DNA from: Aestuariicoccus sp032586235
GTDB lineage: Bacteria; Pseudomonadota; Alphaproteobacteria; Rhodobacterales; Rhodobacteraceae
Length of the DNA stretch: 24,475 nt
Direction of reading: 5' to 3'
NCBI RefSeq assembly: GCF_032586235.1
Contig: NZ_JAWHTD010000052.1
Location: 1-24,475 of the forward strand
This document shows, one piece after another, positions 7,978-15,833 of this stretch. Position 1 is the stretch's first letter, and each line of letters begins with the position of its first letter. The notes below the pieces were generated by a model that was not told where the DNA came from, searched no databases, and saw only the letters and a list, made by a program, of their open reading frames with translations. A program made the translations under genes and the position numbers.

Positions 7978-9000
7978 TCACGCGTTCTGAAAGCCGGAAA
8001 GAACGCTGGTCAGGTTGTCCCCCAGCGCGTCGCAAAGATAGCCGCCCTCCTGCACGAAGAGCGTGGGCAGACCCAGCCCGGCAATCGCCTCGCCGATGCG
8101 GGCGAAACCGGGCGTGGTGATGGCCAGCCCCTTGAACGGATCGTCGATGAAGGCATCAAGCCCCAGCGCCACCACCAGCGCGGTGCAGCCGAAGGCGCGG
8201 ATCCGCTGATGCGCCACCGCCAGCGCCACGAGGAAATCGTCATCCCCCGTCCCGCGCGCCAGCGGGATGTTGAGGTTCGCCCCCAGCCCCGCGCCCGCGC
8301 CGCGCTCTTGCGCGTGGCCCCAGAAGAACGGATAGAACCGTTCGGGATGGGCGTGCAGCGACACGGTCAGCACGTCGCCGCGTTCGTAAAAGATGCCCTG
8401 CGTGCCGTTGCCGTGGTGCACATCGACATCGAGGATCGCCGGCCGGTGCCCGGCGGCCAGCAGATGCTGCGCGGCGATGGCCGAGTTGTTGAGGAAACAA
8501 AAGCCCCCCGCCAGATCGCCGAAGGCATGATGCCCCGGCGGGCGCGACAGGGAATAGGCAGCCCGCGTTCCGTCCAAAAGGCTCTCGGCCCCGGCGACGG
8601 CGGTCTGGGCCGACCAATAGGCGGCCTCCCAGGTGCCCTTGGCGATGGGACAGGCCGTGTCGGCCTGGTGATAGCCCGCCTGGCCCACCGCAGACTTGGG
8701 ATAGCTGTCGGTACGGTTGGCAGGGTGGATGTTGGGGATGACCTCTTCGCCCGCGCCCTCGATCCGGCGCCAGCGGGTGTAGATGTTTTCCAGAAACGTC
8801 AGATACTCCGCCGTGTGGATCGCCGCGATCGGCCCCATGCCCGCATCGCGCGGCGTCTCGAAGGTGCAGCCCGCCGCCTCGGCCCCCGCCGTCAGCCGCG
8901 CGATCCGCTCGGGCTGTTCGGGATTGGGCTTGAGCGCGCCATTGGCCATGAAATGCTTTGGGTCGTGCACCCATTGCCGGTCGTGGAAGAAGGCTTTCAT
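7978..9000 (-). CDS. Acetylpolyamine amidohydrolase / class II HDAC-like deacetylase
   Basis: This 340-aa zinc-dependent deacetylase has the arginase/HDAC fold. Visible catalytic residues are the His-His pair in RPPGHHA (157-158), metal ligands in DVDVHHGNG (Asp193, His195), Asp282 in GLDAF and the transition-state Tyr321 in EGGY. The length, N-terminal pattern and absence of extra domains match bacterial acetylpolyamine amidohydrolases (about 341 aa). These remove acetyl groups from N-acetylputrescine, N-acetylcadaverine and similar omega-acetamido compounds. The ATG overlaps the acetyltransferase stop as ATGA, indicating coupling. In this operon a deacetylase next to an acetyltransferase suggests an acetyl protecting-group step. 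An N-acetylated diamine or 4-acetamidobutyrate-like compound is the best guess for the substrate. Confidence 0.9.
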   Translation of the reverse strand: MKAFFHDRQWVHDPKHFMANGALKPNPEQPERIARLTAGAEAAGCTFETPRDAGMGPIAAIHTAEYLTFLENIYTRWRRIEGAGEEVIPNIHPANRTDSYPKSAVGQAGYHQADTACPIAKGTWEAAYWSAQTAVAGAESLLDGTRAAYSLSRPPGHHAFGDLAGGFCFLNNSAIAAQHLLAAGHRPAILDVDVHHGNGTQGIFYERGDVLTVSLHAHPERFYPFFWGHAQERGAGAGLGANLNIPLARGTGDDDFLVALAVAHQRIRAFGCTALVVALGLDAFIDDPFKGLAITTPGFARIGEAIAGLGLPTLFVQEGGYLCDALGDNLTSVLSGFQNA

Positions 9001-9479
9001 TCGGTCCTCGCAAGTGCGTCGAACGCCGCGCCATCAAGGCGCAGCGTGGTTTCCCCGGTATGCGGCGTGAACCCCATCGCGCCGTAGAAGGCCCCGGCGC
9101 GCGGGTTGTCGTCATAGCTGATAAGCCGCAGGTGGCTGGCCTGCCAGAGCGTCCGGCCCCGCCGCGCCGCCGCCGCCAGCAGCCTCGGCCCCAATCCCGC
9201 GCCGCGCGCCTCTCCCGCCACCCAGAGGTCCGAGACAAAAATCCCCACCGCCCCCCGCATCGTCGACAGGAAGGGCGAAAAGACCGCGATGCCGCGCAGC
9301 GCCTCGGCCCCGTCCGACAGCGCCAGCACGCCCTGACAGGCCGGCGCAGGGGCAAAGAGCGCGCGTTCCAGCCGGTCGCGGTCCGCCTCGTAAGGATCGC
9401 CCAGATCGCGCGCCAGCGCGCGCAGGCCGTCTTCGATCAGGGGCATGGTCTGGGGCGTGGCGGCGACGATCCGGGTCAT
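8997..9479 (-). CDS. GNAT-family N-acetyltransferase
   Basis: This single-domain GNAT enzyme of 160 aa transfers an acetyl group from acetyl-CoA to an amine. The acetyl-CoA loop is visible as EARGAGLGPRLL (R92-G-A-G-L-G97), after the beta-4 strand VGIFVSDLWV. The C-terminal motif B is YDDNPRAGAFYGAMGF. The ATG at 9479 overlaps the stop of the BKACE gene (ATGA), and its own stop overlaps the deacetylase start. It is therefore an embedded member of the catabolic operon, not a stray gene. By context it may acetylate the terminal amino group of the imported diamine or diamino acid; sequence alone does not give the acceptor. Confidence 0.88.
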   Translation of the reverse strand: MTRIVAATPQTMPLIEDGLRALARDLGDPYEADRDRLERALFAPAPACQGVLALSDGAEALRGIAVFSPFLSTMRGAVGIFVSDLWVAGEARGAGLGPRLLAAAARRGRTLWQASHLRLISYDDNPRAGAFYGAMGFTPHTGETTLRLDGAAFDALARTE

Positions 9480-10405
9480 GCGATCGCCGTCTCGTCCGCG
9501 CCCTTGAGCCCCAGCATCGCGCGGGCCTCTTGGGGGGTGGCGATCTTGTGGCCCATGTCCTTCAGCATCCCCGCGATCTGGGTCACCTGCTCGGCGTTGC
9601 TTTGGGCCAGCTGGCCCTTGGCGATCATCAGATTGTCCTCGAGCCCGACGCGCACATGCCCGCCCATGCGCGCGGCATGAAGCGCCATCGGCACCTGGTG
9701 CCGCCCCGCCGCCAGCACCGAGAACATGAAATCCGCGCCGAAAAGCTTCCTCGCCAGCGCGACCAGATGGTCGAGCGTGTCCGGATCCGCCCCCATCCCG
9801 CCCAGAACGCCGAATACGAACTGAATGAAATAGGGCGGCTGCACCAGCCCGCGGTCGACGAAGTGGCGCAGCATGTAGAGATGGCCGATGTCGTAGCATT
9901 CGAACTCGAACCGCGCGCCGCGCTCCTGCCCCATCCGCTGCAGGATCCCCGCGATGTCGCGGGGGGTGTTCTTGAACACCAGATCGTCGGTGCCGCGCAG
10001 GAACGGCTCTTCCCAGCCGAACCGCCAGTCGCGCGGCTTTTCGGCCATGGGATAAAGCGCGAAATTCATCGTGCCCATGTTGAGCGAACACATCTCGGGC
10101 CGGAACGTCAGCGCCGCGCGCAGCCGGTCGTCCAGCGACATGACAGCACTGCCCCCGGTCGAGAGGTTGATCACCGCGTCGCAGCCCGCAGCGATCTGCG
10201 GCAGGAACGCGCCGAAATGATCAGGGTTGGCCGAGGGGCGGCCGTCTTTGGGGTCGCGGGCGTGAAGATGAAGGATCGTGGCCCCTGCCTGGGCTGCGGC
10301 GACCGATTGCGCGGCAATGTCCTCGGGCCGCCAGGGCAGATGCGGCGACATCGACGGCGTGTGGATCGACCCGGTGATGGCGCAGGTGATGATGGTGGTG
10401 GGCAT
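9476..10405 (-). CDS. Beta-keto acid cleavage enzyme (BKACE/Kce, DUF849)
   Basis: This 309-aa zinc-dependent TIM-barrel enzyme condenses a beta-keto acid with acetyl-CoA, giving acetoacetate and the shortened acyl-CoA. The founding member is 3-keto-5-aminohexanoate cleavage enzyme. Family marks are ITCAITGS near the N-terminus, the HxH metal pair in ILHLHAR (His46, His48), NLSTGG, MGTMNF, and a late metal-ligand Glu in RVGLEDN (about 256). The ATG at 10405 has GAGGCG upstream and begins the conserved PTTIITCAITG strand; an in-frame ATG 126 nt upstream would add non-homologous residues. It starts 11 nt after the aminotransferase stop. BKACE substrates vary widely, so the acid must be inferred from its neighbours. 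Confidence 0.92.
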   Translation of the reverse strand: MPTTIITCAITGSIHTPSMSPHLPWRPEDIAAQSVAAAQAGATILHLHARDPKDGRPSANPDHFGAFLPQIAAGCDAVINLSTGGSAVMSLDDRLRAALTFRPEMCSLNMGTMNFALYPMAEKPRDWRFGWEEPFLRGTDDLVFKNTPRDIAGILQRMGQERGARFEFECYDIGHLYMLRHFVDRGLVQPPYFIQFVFGVLGGMGADPDTLDHLVALARKLFGADFMFSVLAAGRHQVPMALHAARMGGHVRVGLEDNLMIAKGQLAQSNAEQVTQIAGMLKDMGHKIATPQEARAMLGLKGADETAIA

Positions 10406-10416
10406 GGTTCCGCGCC

Positions 10417-11757
10417 TCAGGCCGATTTCAGCGCGCCATGGGGCATCTGCGCCATGAACTGCGTCAGCGACCGGTCCAGCAGATCGACGATCTCGCCGAT
10501 CTGGTCCTCGGTCACGATCATCGGCGGGCAAACCAGGAAGTGATCGCCCGAAAGCCCCCCGCGCGTGCGCCGCGAATAGATGATCAGACCGTTTTCATAG
10601 GCGATCTCGACCAGCCGGTCGAAGGCCTTGAGATCGGCGGGCAAAGGCGCCTTGGTCTGGCGGTCCTGCATCGTCTCGAACGCCAGCAAGAGCCCCTTGC
10701 CGCGCACGTCGCCGATGATGGGATATTTCTGCATCAGGTCGCGCAGACGGTCTTTCAGCACCGCGCCCATGCGCGCGGCGTTGCCGGTCAGGTCCTGCGC
10801 CTCGATCTCGTCCAGCACCGCAAGACCCGCGGCGCAGGCCAGCGGATTGCCGGCATAGGTGTGGCCGTGGATGAACCCGCCCTGATCCAGCACCGCCTCG
10901 ACGATGTCGTCGCGCGCGATCACCGCGCCCAGCGGCACATAGCCGCCGCCGAAACCTTTGGAGAGGCAGATCAGATCGGGCGTGACCTCCCAGTGGTCCG
11001 CGCCGAAAAACCGGCCCGTGCGCCCGCCGCCGGTCATCACCTCGTCATGGATCAGCAGCACGCCGTAACGGTCGCAGATCTGGCGGATTCGCTGCATGTA
11101 GCCCGCGGGCGGCACCAGCGCGCCGGTCGAGGCCCCGCCGATCGGTTCCACGATAAAGGCCAGCACGGTGGCGGGCCCTTCCTCGAGGATGCGGTCCTCT
11201 AGCATCTGGGCGTAATGCAGCCCCGTGGCCGGATCGCCCGGGTCGAGCCCGTCGAGATAGGCGCGCGGCGCGGGGATCTTGGGCATGGCGTGCATCATCG
11301 GATCGAAGGGCGCGGTCATCGGCGCGTAGCCCGTGACCGACAGCGCGCCCAGCGTCGCGCCGTGATAAGAAGGCGTGCGCGCGATCACCTTGTAGCGCTG
11401 CGCCTCGCCCCGGGCGAGCGCGTATTGCCGCGCCAGTTTCATCGCACTTTCCGTCGCCTCCGACCCGCCCGACACAAAGAACACCCGCCCCAGCCCCTCG
11501 GGGGCCAAGGCTGCGGCGCGCTCGGCGAGCGCCTCGGAACTTTCGGTCTGGAAATGCAGCCGGTAGCCGAAGGTCGCGGTTTCCATCTGGCGCTGCATGG
11601 CGGCCAGGACGCGCGGGTTGGAATGGCCGATGTTGCTGACCATCGCGCCGCTCGATCCGTCGATATAACGCTTGCCGTGGACGTCCCACATATAGATGCC
11701 CTCGGCGCGCGCCAGTTGCGGGCGCGGCAGGCGGGACTGATAGAACAGGCGGCTCAT
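10417..11757 (-). CDS. Class III PLP-dependent aminotransferase
   Basis: This 446-aa fold-type I aminotransferase belongs to the omega-amino acid/diamine group. PLP-binding features are SGGSEATESAMKLAR (96-110), SYHGATLGALS, IVEPIGG, the cofactor Asp238 in IHDEVMTGGGRTG and the Schiff-base Lys267 in CLSKGFGGGY. Class III members transaminate omega- or beta-amino groups, often of polyamines, 4-aminobutyrate, beta-alanine or beta-amino acids. It starts 3 nt after the transporter ATPase stop and is followed by the beta-keto acid cleavage gene. A beta-transaminase supplying a beta-keto acid to that enzyme is the simplest reading. Putrescine- or taurine-type specificity cannot be excluded. Confidence 0.92.
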   Translation of the reverse strand: MSRLFYQSRLPRPQLARAEGIYMWDVHGKRYIDGSSGAMVSNIGHSNPRVLAAMQRQMETATFGYRLHFQTESSEALAERAAALAPEGLGRVFFVSGGSEATESAMKLARQYALARGEAQRYKVIARTPSYHGATLGALSVTGYAPMTAPFDPMMHAMPKIPAPRAYLDGLDPGDPATGLHYAQMLEDRILEEGPATVLAFIVEPIGGASTGALVPPAGYMQRIRQICDRYGVLLIHDEVMTGGGRTGRFFGADHWEVTPDLICLSKGFGGGYVPLGAVIARDDIVEAVLDQGGFIHGHTYAGNPLACAAGLAVLDEIEAQDLTGNAARMGAVLKDRLRDLMQKYPIIGDVRGKGLLLAFETMQDRQTKAPLPADLKAFDRLVEIAYENGLIIYSRRTRGGLSGDHFLVCPPMIVTEDQIGEIVDLLDRSLTQFMAQMPHGALKSA

Positions 11758-11760
11758 GGC

Positions 11761-12831
11761 TCAGGTCCCGGCGGGCGGCAGCGCCGCGCAGGCGTCGGGG
11801 TTCAACCGCAGCGACACGGTTTCACCCGCCGCAAAAGGCGCGCCGTCGATCATGTTCATGGCCTGCATCGGCGTGTCGCCCAGGCGCAGGAAATAGCGCG
11901 CCAGCTGGCCCTGATAGTCGACATTCTCGACCACCGCCTGCGGCGCGTCGCCGCCCGAGGGGGCCAGCGTCAGCTTTTCGGCCCGGATCATCAGCTTGGC
12001 GCGGTCGCGGTCGCCCAGCGTCGCGGCGTGGCTCATGGGCACCGGCGTGCGGCCGAATTCGGCGGTTTCCAACACCACATGCCCGTTCTCGCGCGCCACG
12101 ACGCGCGCGTCGAGCAGGTTGGACGCGCCAAGGAAATTGGCCACGAATTCCGACGCGGGCCGGTTATAGACCTCGTCCGGCGCGCCGATCTGTTCGACCC
12201 GGCCCGCGCTCATGACGATGATCTTGTCGGACATCGCCAGCGCCTCGGACTGGTCGTGGGTGACGAAGACCGAGGTCACGCCGATCCGGTCCTGGATCGA
12301 CTTCAGCTCGACGCGCATTTCCTCGCGCAGATTGGCGTCGAGCGCCGAAAGCGGCTCGTCCAGAAGCAGCACATCGGGTTCGATCACGATGGCCCGCGCC
12401 AGCGCGATGCGCTGTTGCTGGCCACCCGAAAGCTGGCTGGGATAGCGGTCCTCGACCCCCGGCAGGCGCACGATATCCAGCGCCTCGGACACCTTGCGCG
12501 CGGCGTCCGCCTTGGACACGCTGCGGTATTTCAGCCCGAAGGCGATGTTTTCGCCGATCGTGCGGTGCGGGAAAAGCGCGTAGTTCTGGAACACCAGCCC
12601 GAGGTTGCGCTTGTGGATGGGTACCTCGTTGATGCGTTTGCCGCCGATCAGGATGTCGCCGCTGGTCGGCGTCTCGAGCCCCGAGATCATGCGCAGGATC
12701 GTCGTCTTGCCGCAGCCCGACGGCCCAAGAAGGGTCGTGAACGAGCCTTCCTCGAACACGACATCCGCGCCGTGCACGGCGGTCACCGTGCCATAGGTCT
12801 TGCGGATGGATTTCAGCTCGACGCCTGCCAT
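11761..12831 (-). CDS. Polyamine-type ABC importer ATPase (PotA-like)
   Basis: This 356-aa cytoplasmic ATPase drives the adjacent PotB/PotC-like permeases. Motifs are Walker A GPSGCGKTT (36-44), Q-loop FQNYALFPH (81-89), signature LSGGQQQR (134-141), Walker B VLLLDEP (154-160) and H-loop His192 (VTHDQ). The C-terminal roughly 110 residues form the TOBE-type regulatory domain of the PotA/UgpC/MalK group. It lies 63 nt downstream of the binding-protein gene, across a strong hairpin, and 3 nt before the aminotransferase. The substrate class (putrescine/spermidine-like cations) is inferred from the whole transporter set. Confidence 0.9.
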   Translation of the reverse strand: MAGVELKSIRKTYGTVTAVHGADVVFEEGSFTTLLGPSGCGKTTILRMISGLETPTSGDILIGGKRINEVPIHKRNLGLVFQNYALFPHRTIGENIAFGLKYRSVSKADAARKVSEALDIVRLPGVEDRYPSQLSGGQQQRIALARAIVIEPDVLLLDEPLSALDANLREEMRVELKSIQDRIGVTSVFVTHDQSEALAMSDKIIVMSAGRVEQIGAPDEVYNRPASEFVANFLGASNLLDARVVARENGHVVLETAEFGRTPVPMSHAATLGDRDRAKLMIRAEKLTLAPSGGDAPQAVVENVDYQGQLARYFLRLGDTPMQAMNMIDGAPFAAGETVSLRLNPDACAALPPAGT

Positions 12832-12861
12832 GTGGTTGTCCTGTCTGCAAAGAAGGGATGC

Positions 12862-12887
12862 GGGCGAGGGGTAAAATCCCCTCGCCC
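12862..12887. promoter_or_regulatory. Perfect 10-bp hairpin between binding-protein and ATPase genes
   Basis: GGGCGAGGGG, a 6-nt AT loop and CCCCTCGCCC form a perfect stem just after the binding-protein stop on the minus strand. No U tract follows and the operon continues, so it is better read as an mRNA-stabilising or partial-termination element. Such an element would let the binding protein exceed the ATPase and downstream enzymes, as known for other ABC importers. Confidence 0.6.
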
Positions 12888-12894
12888 CAGAGGG

Positions 12895-14064
12895 TTACGC
12901 GCCTTTCTGAACGCGGTTCCACATCTTGGACTGGTCCTTTTCCTGCGGGTTCCACACCTCGGGATCGCGGAAGACCAGCCCTTCGAGCTTGCCGGTCGGA
13001 TCGAAGGCGGGCAGGCCCTTGACCTCGTCGGGCATGTCGACCTTGGTCGGGTCGAGCGACGAGGGGTATTTCTGCCCCGCGGCCACCGCCAGCGCGGTCT
13101 CGGGCGCCAGCATGAAGTTCAAGAGCTCCTCTGCCGCCTCCAGCGGCGAGCCCTTGAGCACGAACATCGATTCCATCCACGCCAGCCCGTTGGGCGGATC
13201 CATGTAGGCGATGGGATGGCCCTGCGCCTGAAGCGCCGCCACCCGGCCCGACCAGGCCTCGGTGACATAGATTTCCTCTTTGGCCAGCAGATCCATCAGT
13301 TCCGCGCCAGAGGACCAGTATTTCAGCACCAGGTCGCGGTGTTCGCGGGCCTTGTCCCAGACGGCGTCCCAATCCTGAATGTTGTTCGGGTCCTGGCCCG
13401 ATTGCAGCGCGCCGTACCAGGCGCGGTTGGCCCAGTCGCCGCCCCAGCCGCCGATCTTGCCCTTGAGCTCGGCATCCAGCAGCAGGTTCGCGCCCAGTTC
13501 CTTGGCCTTCTCCTCGGACACGTATTTGGTGTTATAGGCGATCCCCGTGGTGCCGTAATCGTAGGGCACCGCCGACAGCCCGTCAGGCGTGATCGCGCGG
13601 AACGGGTCGATCATCGCGGTCATGACATTGGCCATATTGGGGATGTTGGCCTCGTTCAGCTTGACGTGATAGCCGCTGTCGACCCAGCGCTTGTACCAGC
13701 TGACGCCAGAGCTGTGCAGGATGTTGTGGCCATCGGTGTTGCCGGCGGCCTTGACCTTGGTCAGCACCTCGTTCTCGCCGCCGAAGGTGGCGTCGACCAC
13801 GGTGTTGCCAGACGCGGCCTCATAGGGGTTGAAGGCGTGCTCGCGCAAAGCCTCGGACACGACGCCGCCCCAGCCTTCGAAATGCAGCTCGGTGCCGGCG
13901 GCGCGGGCCTGGGTGGCCATGGCCGTCATGATCCCGCCTGACAGGCCGGAATAAATCCCCGCCGCGCCCAGCAGGCCAAAGAACGTGCGGCGATCCACGT
14001 CGCCGTTGCCCACAGCCTCGCGCAGGCGCTCGTAGCGGGTGGTGTCATCCATTTTTCTGGTCAT
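12895..14064 (-). CDS. Tat-exported polyamine-type substrate-binding protein
   Basis: This 389-aa extracytoplasmic solute-binding protein belongs to the PotD/PotF group. The N-terminus carries a twin-arginine pattern, DRRTFFGLLG (Arg25-Arg26), and a hydrophobic stretch ending near ATQARAAG, so export by Tat is likely. The mature part begins ELHFEGWGGVVSEALREHAF, with TFGGENEVLTKVKA, VPYDYGTTGIAYNT and AWSGRVAALQAQGHPIAYMDPP, all family-like. I placed the start at 14064, where AGGGAG stands about 8 nt upstream; in-frame codons further up overlap the PotC gene. It follows the two permease genes and precedes the ATPase. The ligand is expected to be a cationic or zwitterionic amine. Confidence 0.9.
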   Translation of the reverse strand: MTRKMDDTTRYERLREAVGNGDVDRRTFFGLLGAAGIYSGLSGGIMTAMATQARAAGTELHFEGWGGVVSEALREHAFNPYEAASGNTVVDATFGGENEVLTKVKAAGNTDGHNILHSSGVSWYKRWVDSGYHVKLNEANIPNMANVMTAMIDPFRAITPDGLSAVPYDYGTTGIAYNTKYVSEEKAKELGANLLLDAELKGKIGGWGGDWANRAWYGALQSGQDPNNIQDWDAVWDKAREHRDLVLKYWSSGAELMDLLAKEEIYVTEAWSGRVAALQAQGHPIAYMDPPNGLAWMESMFVLKGSPLEAAEELLNFMLAPETALAVAAGQKYPSSLDPTKVDMPDEVKGLPAFDPTGKLEGLVFRDPEVWNPQEKDQSKMWNRVQKGA

Positions 14065-14090
14065 GTTCTGTACTCCCTGTTGTGGTTCAT

Positions 14091-14876
14091 TCAGACTTTC
14101 TTGCGTGAAAAATACCGCGCCAGCGCCCCCGCCAGCAGCGGCACACCGACCGTGATGCAGATCATCACAAAGCCCAGCGCGTTGATCTCGGGGCTGACGG
14201 AATTTCGCAGCATCCCGAAGATCTGGGTCGGCACGGTCTCCATCCCCGACGGCCGCCAAAAGATCGTGGCGGTGATGTTGTCGAAGGAAATCGTAAAGGC
14301 GAAAAGCGCACCCGCGAAGACCGCCGGCATCAAAAGCGGCAGCGTCACCTGGAAAAACGTCTGCACGGGGCTCGCGCCCAGCGACATCGCCGCCTCTTCG
14401 TAATCGCGGCGGATCCCGATCAGCCGGGCCTGCACCACCAGCACGACGAAGGGCAGCGCGATGATCGAATGGCCGATCAAGAGCAGCGCGAAGCTGCGCG
14501 GCATGTGCAGCCAGCGCAGAAAGATCAAGAGCCCCACCGCCAGCACCGTTTCGGGCACCAGCACCGGCGAGATCAGGAAGGTGGTGATCCAGTTCTTGCC
14601 CCGGAACTGGTAGCGCACCAGCGCCAGCGACGCGAGGATCCCCAGCGTCGTGGCGATGACGGCGGTCAGGAATCCCAGCACGATCGAGGTGCGCAGCGCG
14701 CGGATGATCGCCTCGTTCTCGGCCAGTTCATAGAACCAGCGCAGCGAAAAGCCCTCGATCGGGAAGCCGCCGAATTGCGACGAGTTGAACGCCAGGATCA
14801 GCACCACGACGATGGGCGCGAACATGAAGCTGTAGACCAGCAGAGTGTAGAATTTCAGCAACGACCAGACGCGCAT
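14091..14876 (-). CDS. Polyamine-type ABC permease (PotC-like)
   Basis: This 261-aa inner-membrane permease has about six helices. The first is LLVYSFMFAPIVVVLILAF, followed by the PotC/PotI-typical FNSSQFGGFPIEGFSLRWF. The EAA loop that docks on the ATPase is EEAAMSLGASPVQTFFQVTLP. The segment SFDNITATIFWRPSGMETVP matches the signature area of spermidine/putrescine permeases. It starts 3 nt after the PotB-like stop and forms a heterodimeric channel with it. The binding-protein gene follows after 26 nt. Confidence 0.9.
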   Translation of the reverse strand: MRVWSLLKFYTLLVYSFMFAPIVVVLILAFNSSQFGGFPIEGFSLRWFYELAENEAIIRALRTSIVLGFLTAVIATTLGILASLALVRYQFRGKNWITTFLISPVLVPETVLAVGLLIFLRWLHMPRSFALLLIGHSIIALPFVVLVVQARLIGIRRDYEEAAMSLGASPVQTFFQVTLPLLMPAVFAGALFAFTISFDNITATIFWRPSGMETVPTQIFGMLRNSVSPEINALGFVMICITVGVPLLAGALARYFSRKKV

Positions 14877-14879
14877 GAT

Positions 14880-15749
14880 CTACCTCCCAAAGGCCTTGGA
14901 CAGCTGGTCCATGCCCATGAACTTGCTGTAGATCAGCACGACCGAACCCAGCAGCACCAAGAGAGTGAACGACAGCGTCGCCCCCATGGGCCAGTTCAGC
15001 TCGGTCACCACGGCGTCATAGACCAGGTTGCCGAACATGAAATCGCCCGGCCCCCCAAGGATCAGCGGCGTCACATAGCTGCCGCCCGTCAGCACGAAGA
15101 CCAGCAGCGACCCCGCCGCCAGCCCGGGCAGCGAAAGCGGCAAGGTCACCTCGCGGAAGGCCTGCCAGGGAGTCGCGCCCAGCGTGCGCGCGGCCGGTTC
15201 CAGATTGGGGTCGATGCCTTCGAGGCTGACATAGACGTTGAGGATCATGTACGGCAGGAAGACGTGGATGAACCCCACGATCACCGTGAATTCGGTATAC
15301 ATCATCGACAGCGGCATATCGATCAGCCCCAGCCACGTCAGCAGCCCGTTCAGAGCGCCCTGATTGCCGAAGATGTGGATCCAGCTGAGCGTGCGGATGA
15401 TGAAGCTGACCCAGAACGGCAGGATCAGCAGCAACAGCAGCAGCCACTTGTGCCGGTACTTCGTCATCGCGATCACATAGGCCGGGATATAACCCATCAC
15501 CGCCGCCAGCACCGTCACGATCACCGACAGCCGCAGCGTCTTCCAGATCGCCATGTGGTAATACCCGTCGGTCAGCAGCTCTTGCCAATTGCCGAACTGA
15601 AAGGCCGGCACATCCACCGCCAGGTCGATGTTCTCATAGAACGAATAGACCAGGATGAACGCCATCGGGATCACCACCAGCACCGTGATGAACAACAGCG
15701 CGGGCGTCAGAAGCAGCCAGGGGCGTCGGTCGGCGGTGGTGTCTGACAC
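14880..15749 (-). CDS. Polyamine-type ABC permease (PotB-like), GTG start
   Basis: This 289-aa inner-membrane permease, with about six helices, is the first gene of the nine-gene operon. The N-terminal helix is LLLTPALLFITVLVVIPMAFI. PFWVSFIIRTLSWIHIFG is typical of PotB/PotH, and the EAA loop reads EPAARTLGATPWQAFREVTLP. Translation starts at GTG 15749 with AGGAG 8 nt upstream. It faces the divergent LysR-type regulator across 84 bases, which must hold the operon promoter and probably its activator sites. Confidence 0.9.
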   Translation of the reverse strand: MSDTTADRRPWLLLTPALLFITVLVVIPMAFILVYSFYENIDLAVDVPAFQFGNWQELLTDGYYHMAIWKTLRLSVIVTVLAAVMGYIPAYVIAMTKYRHKWLLLLLLILPFWVSFIIRTLSWIHIFGNQGALNGLLTWLGLIDMPLSMMYTEFTVIVGFIHVFLPYMILNVYVSLEGIDPNLEPAARTLGATPWQAFREVTLPLSLPGLAAGSLLVFVLTGGSYVTPLILGGPGDFMFGNLVYDAVVTELNWPMGATLSFTLLVLLGSVVLIYSKFMGMDQLSKAFGR

Positions 15750-15771
15750 AGAATCTCTCCTTGCCGGGACT

Positions 15772-15820
15772 ATTGCACGCGTCCAGGCAATTAAGCCAAT
15801 TGATCCGAGGAATGAATTGC
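15772..15820. promoter_or_regulatory. Probable LysR-type operator in the divergent promoter region
   Basis: The 84-bp gap between potB-like and lysR genes is AT-richer than its surroundings. It carries a repeated ATTGC/GCAAT half-site: ATTGC (15772-15776) then GCAAT (15787-15791) as an inverted pair with a 10-nt spacer. CAATT-aagcc-AATTG (15788-15802) and AATTGC (15815-15820) follow. An inverted repeat of this spacing fits the LysR recognition-plus-activation layout. I could not place clean -35/-10 boxes for either gene. Confidence 0.5.
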
Positions 15821-15833
15821 ATTAACTGAAATC

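Noticed and set aside
9476..10531. Longer BKACE reading frame starting at 10531
   Set aside because: The added 42 residues overlap the aminotransferase gene, look like out-of-frame translation and lack similarity to the family. The 10405 ATG has a ribosome-binding site and the conserved N-terminal strand.
15812..15829. Five-codon leader peptide ahead of the LysR gene
   Set aside because: The GAGG upstream is only one or two bases from the ATG, too close to act as a ribosome-binding site, and a frame this short arises easily by chance.
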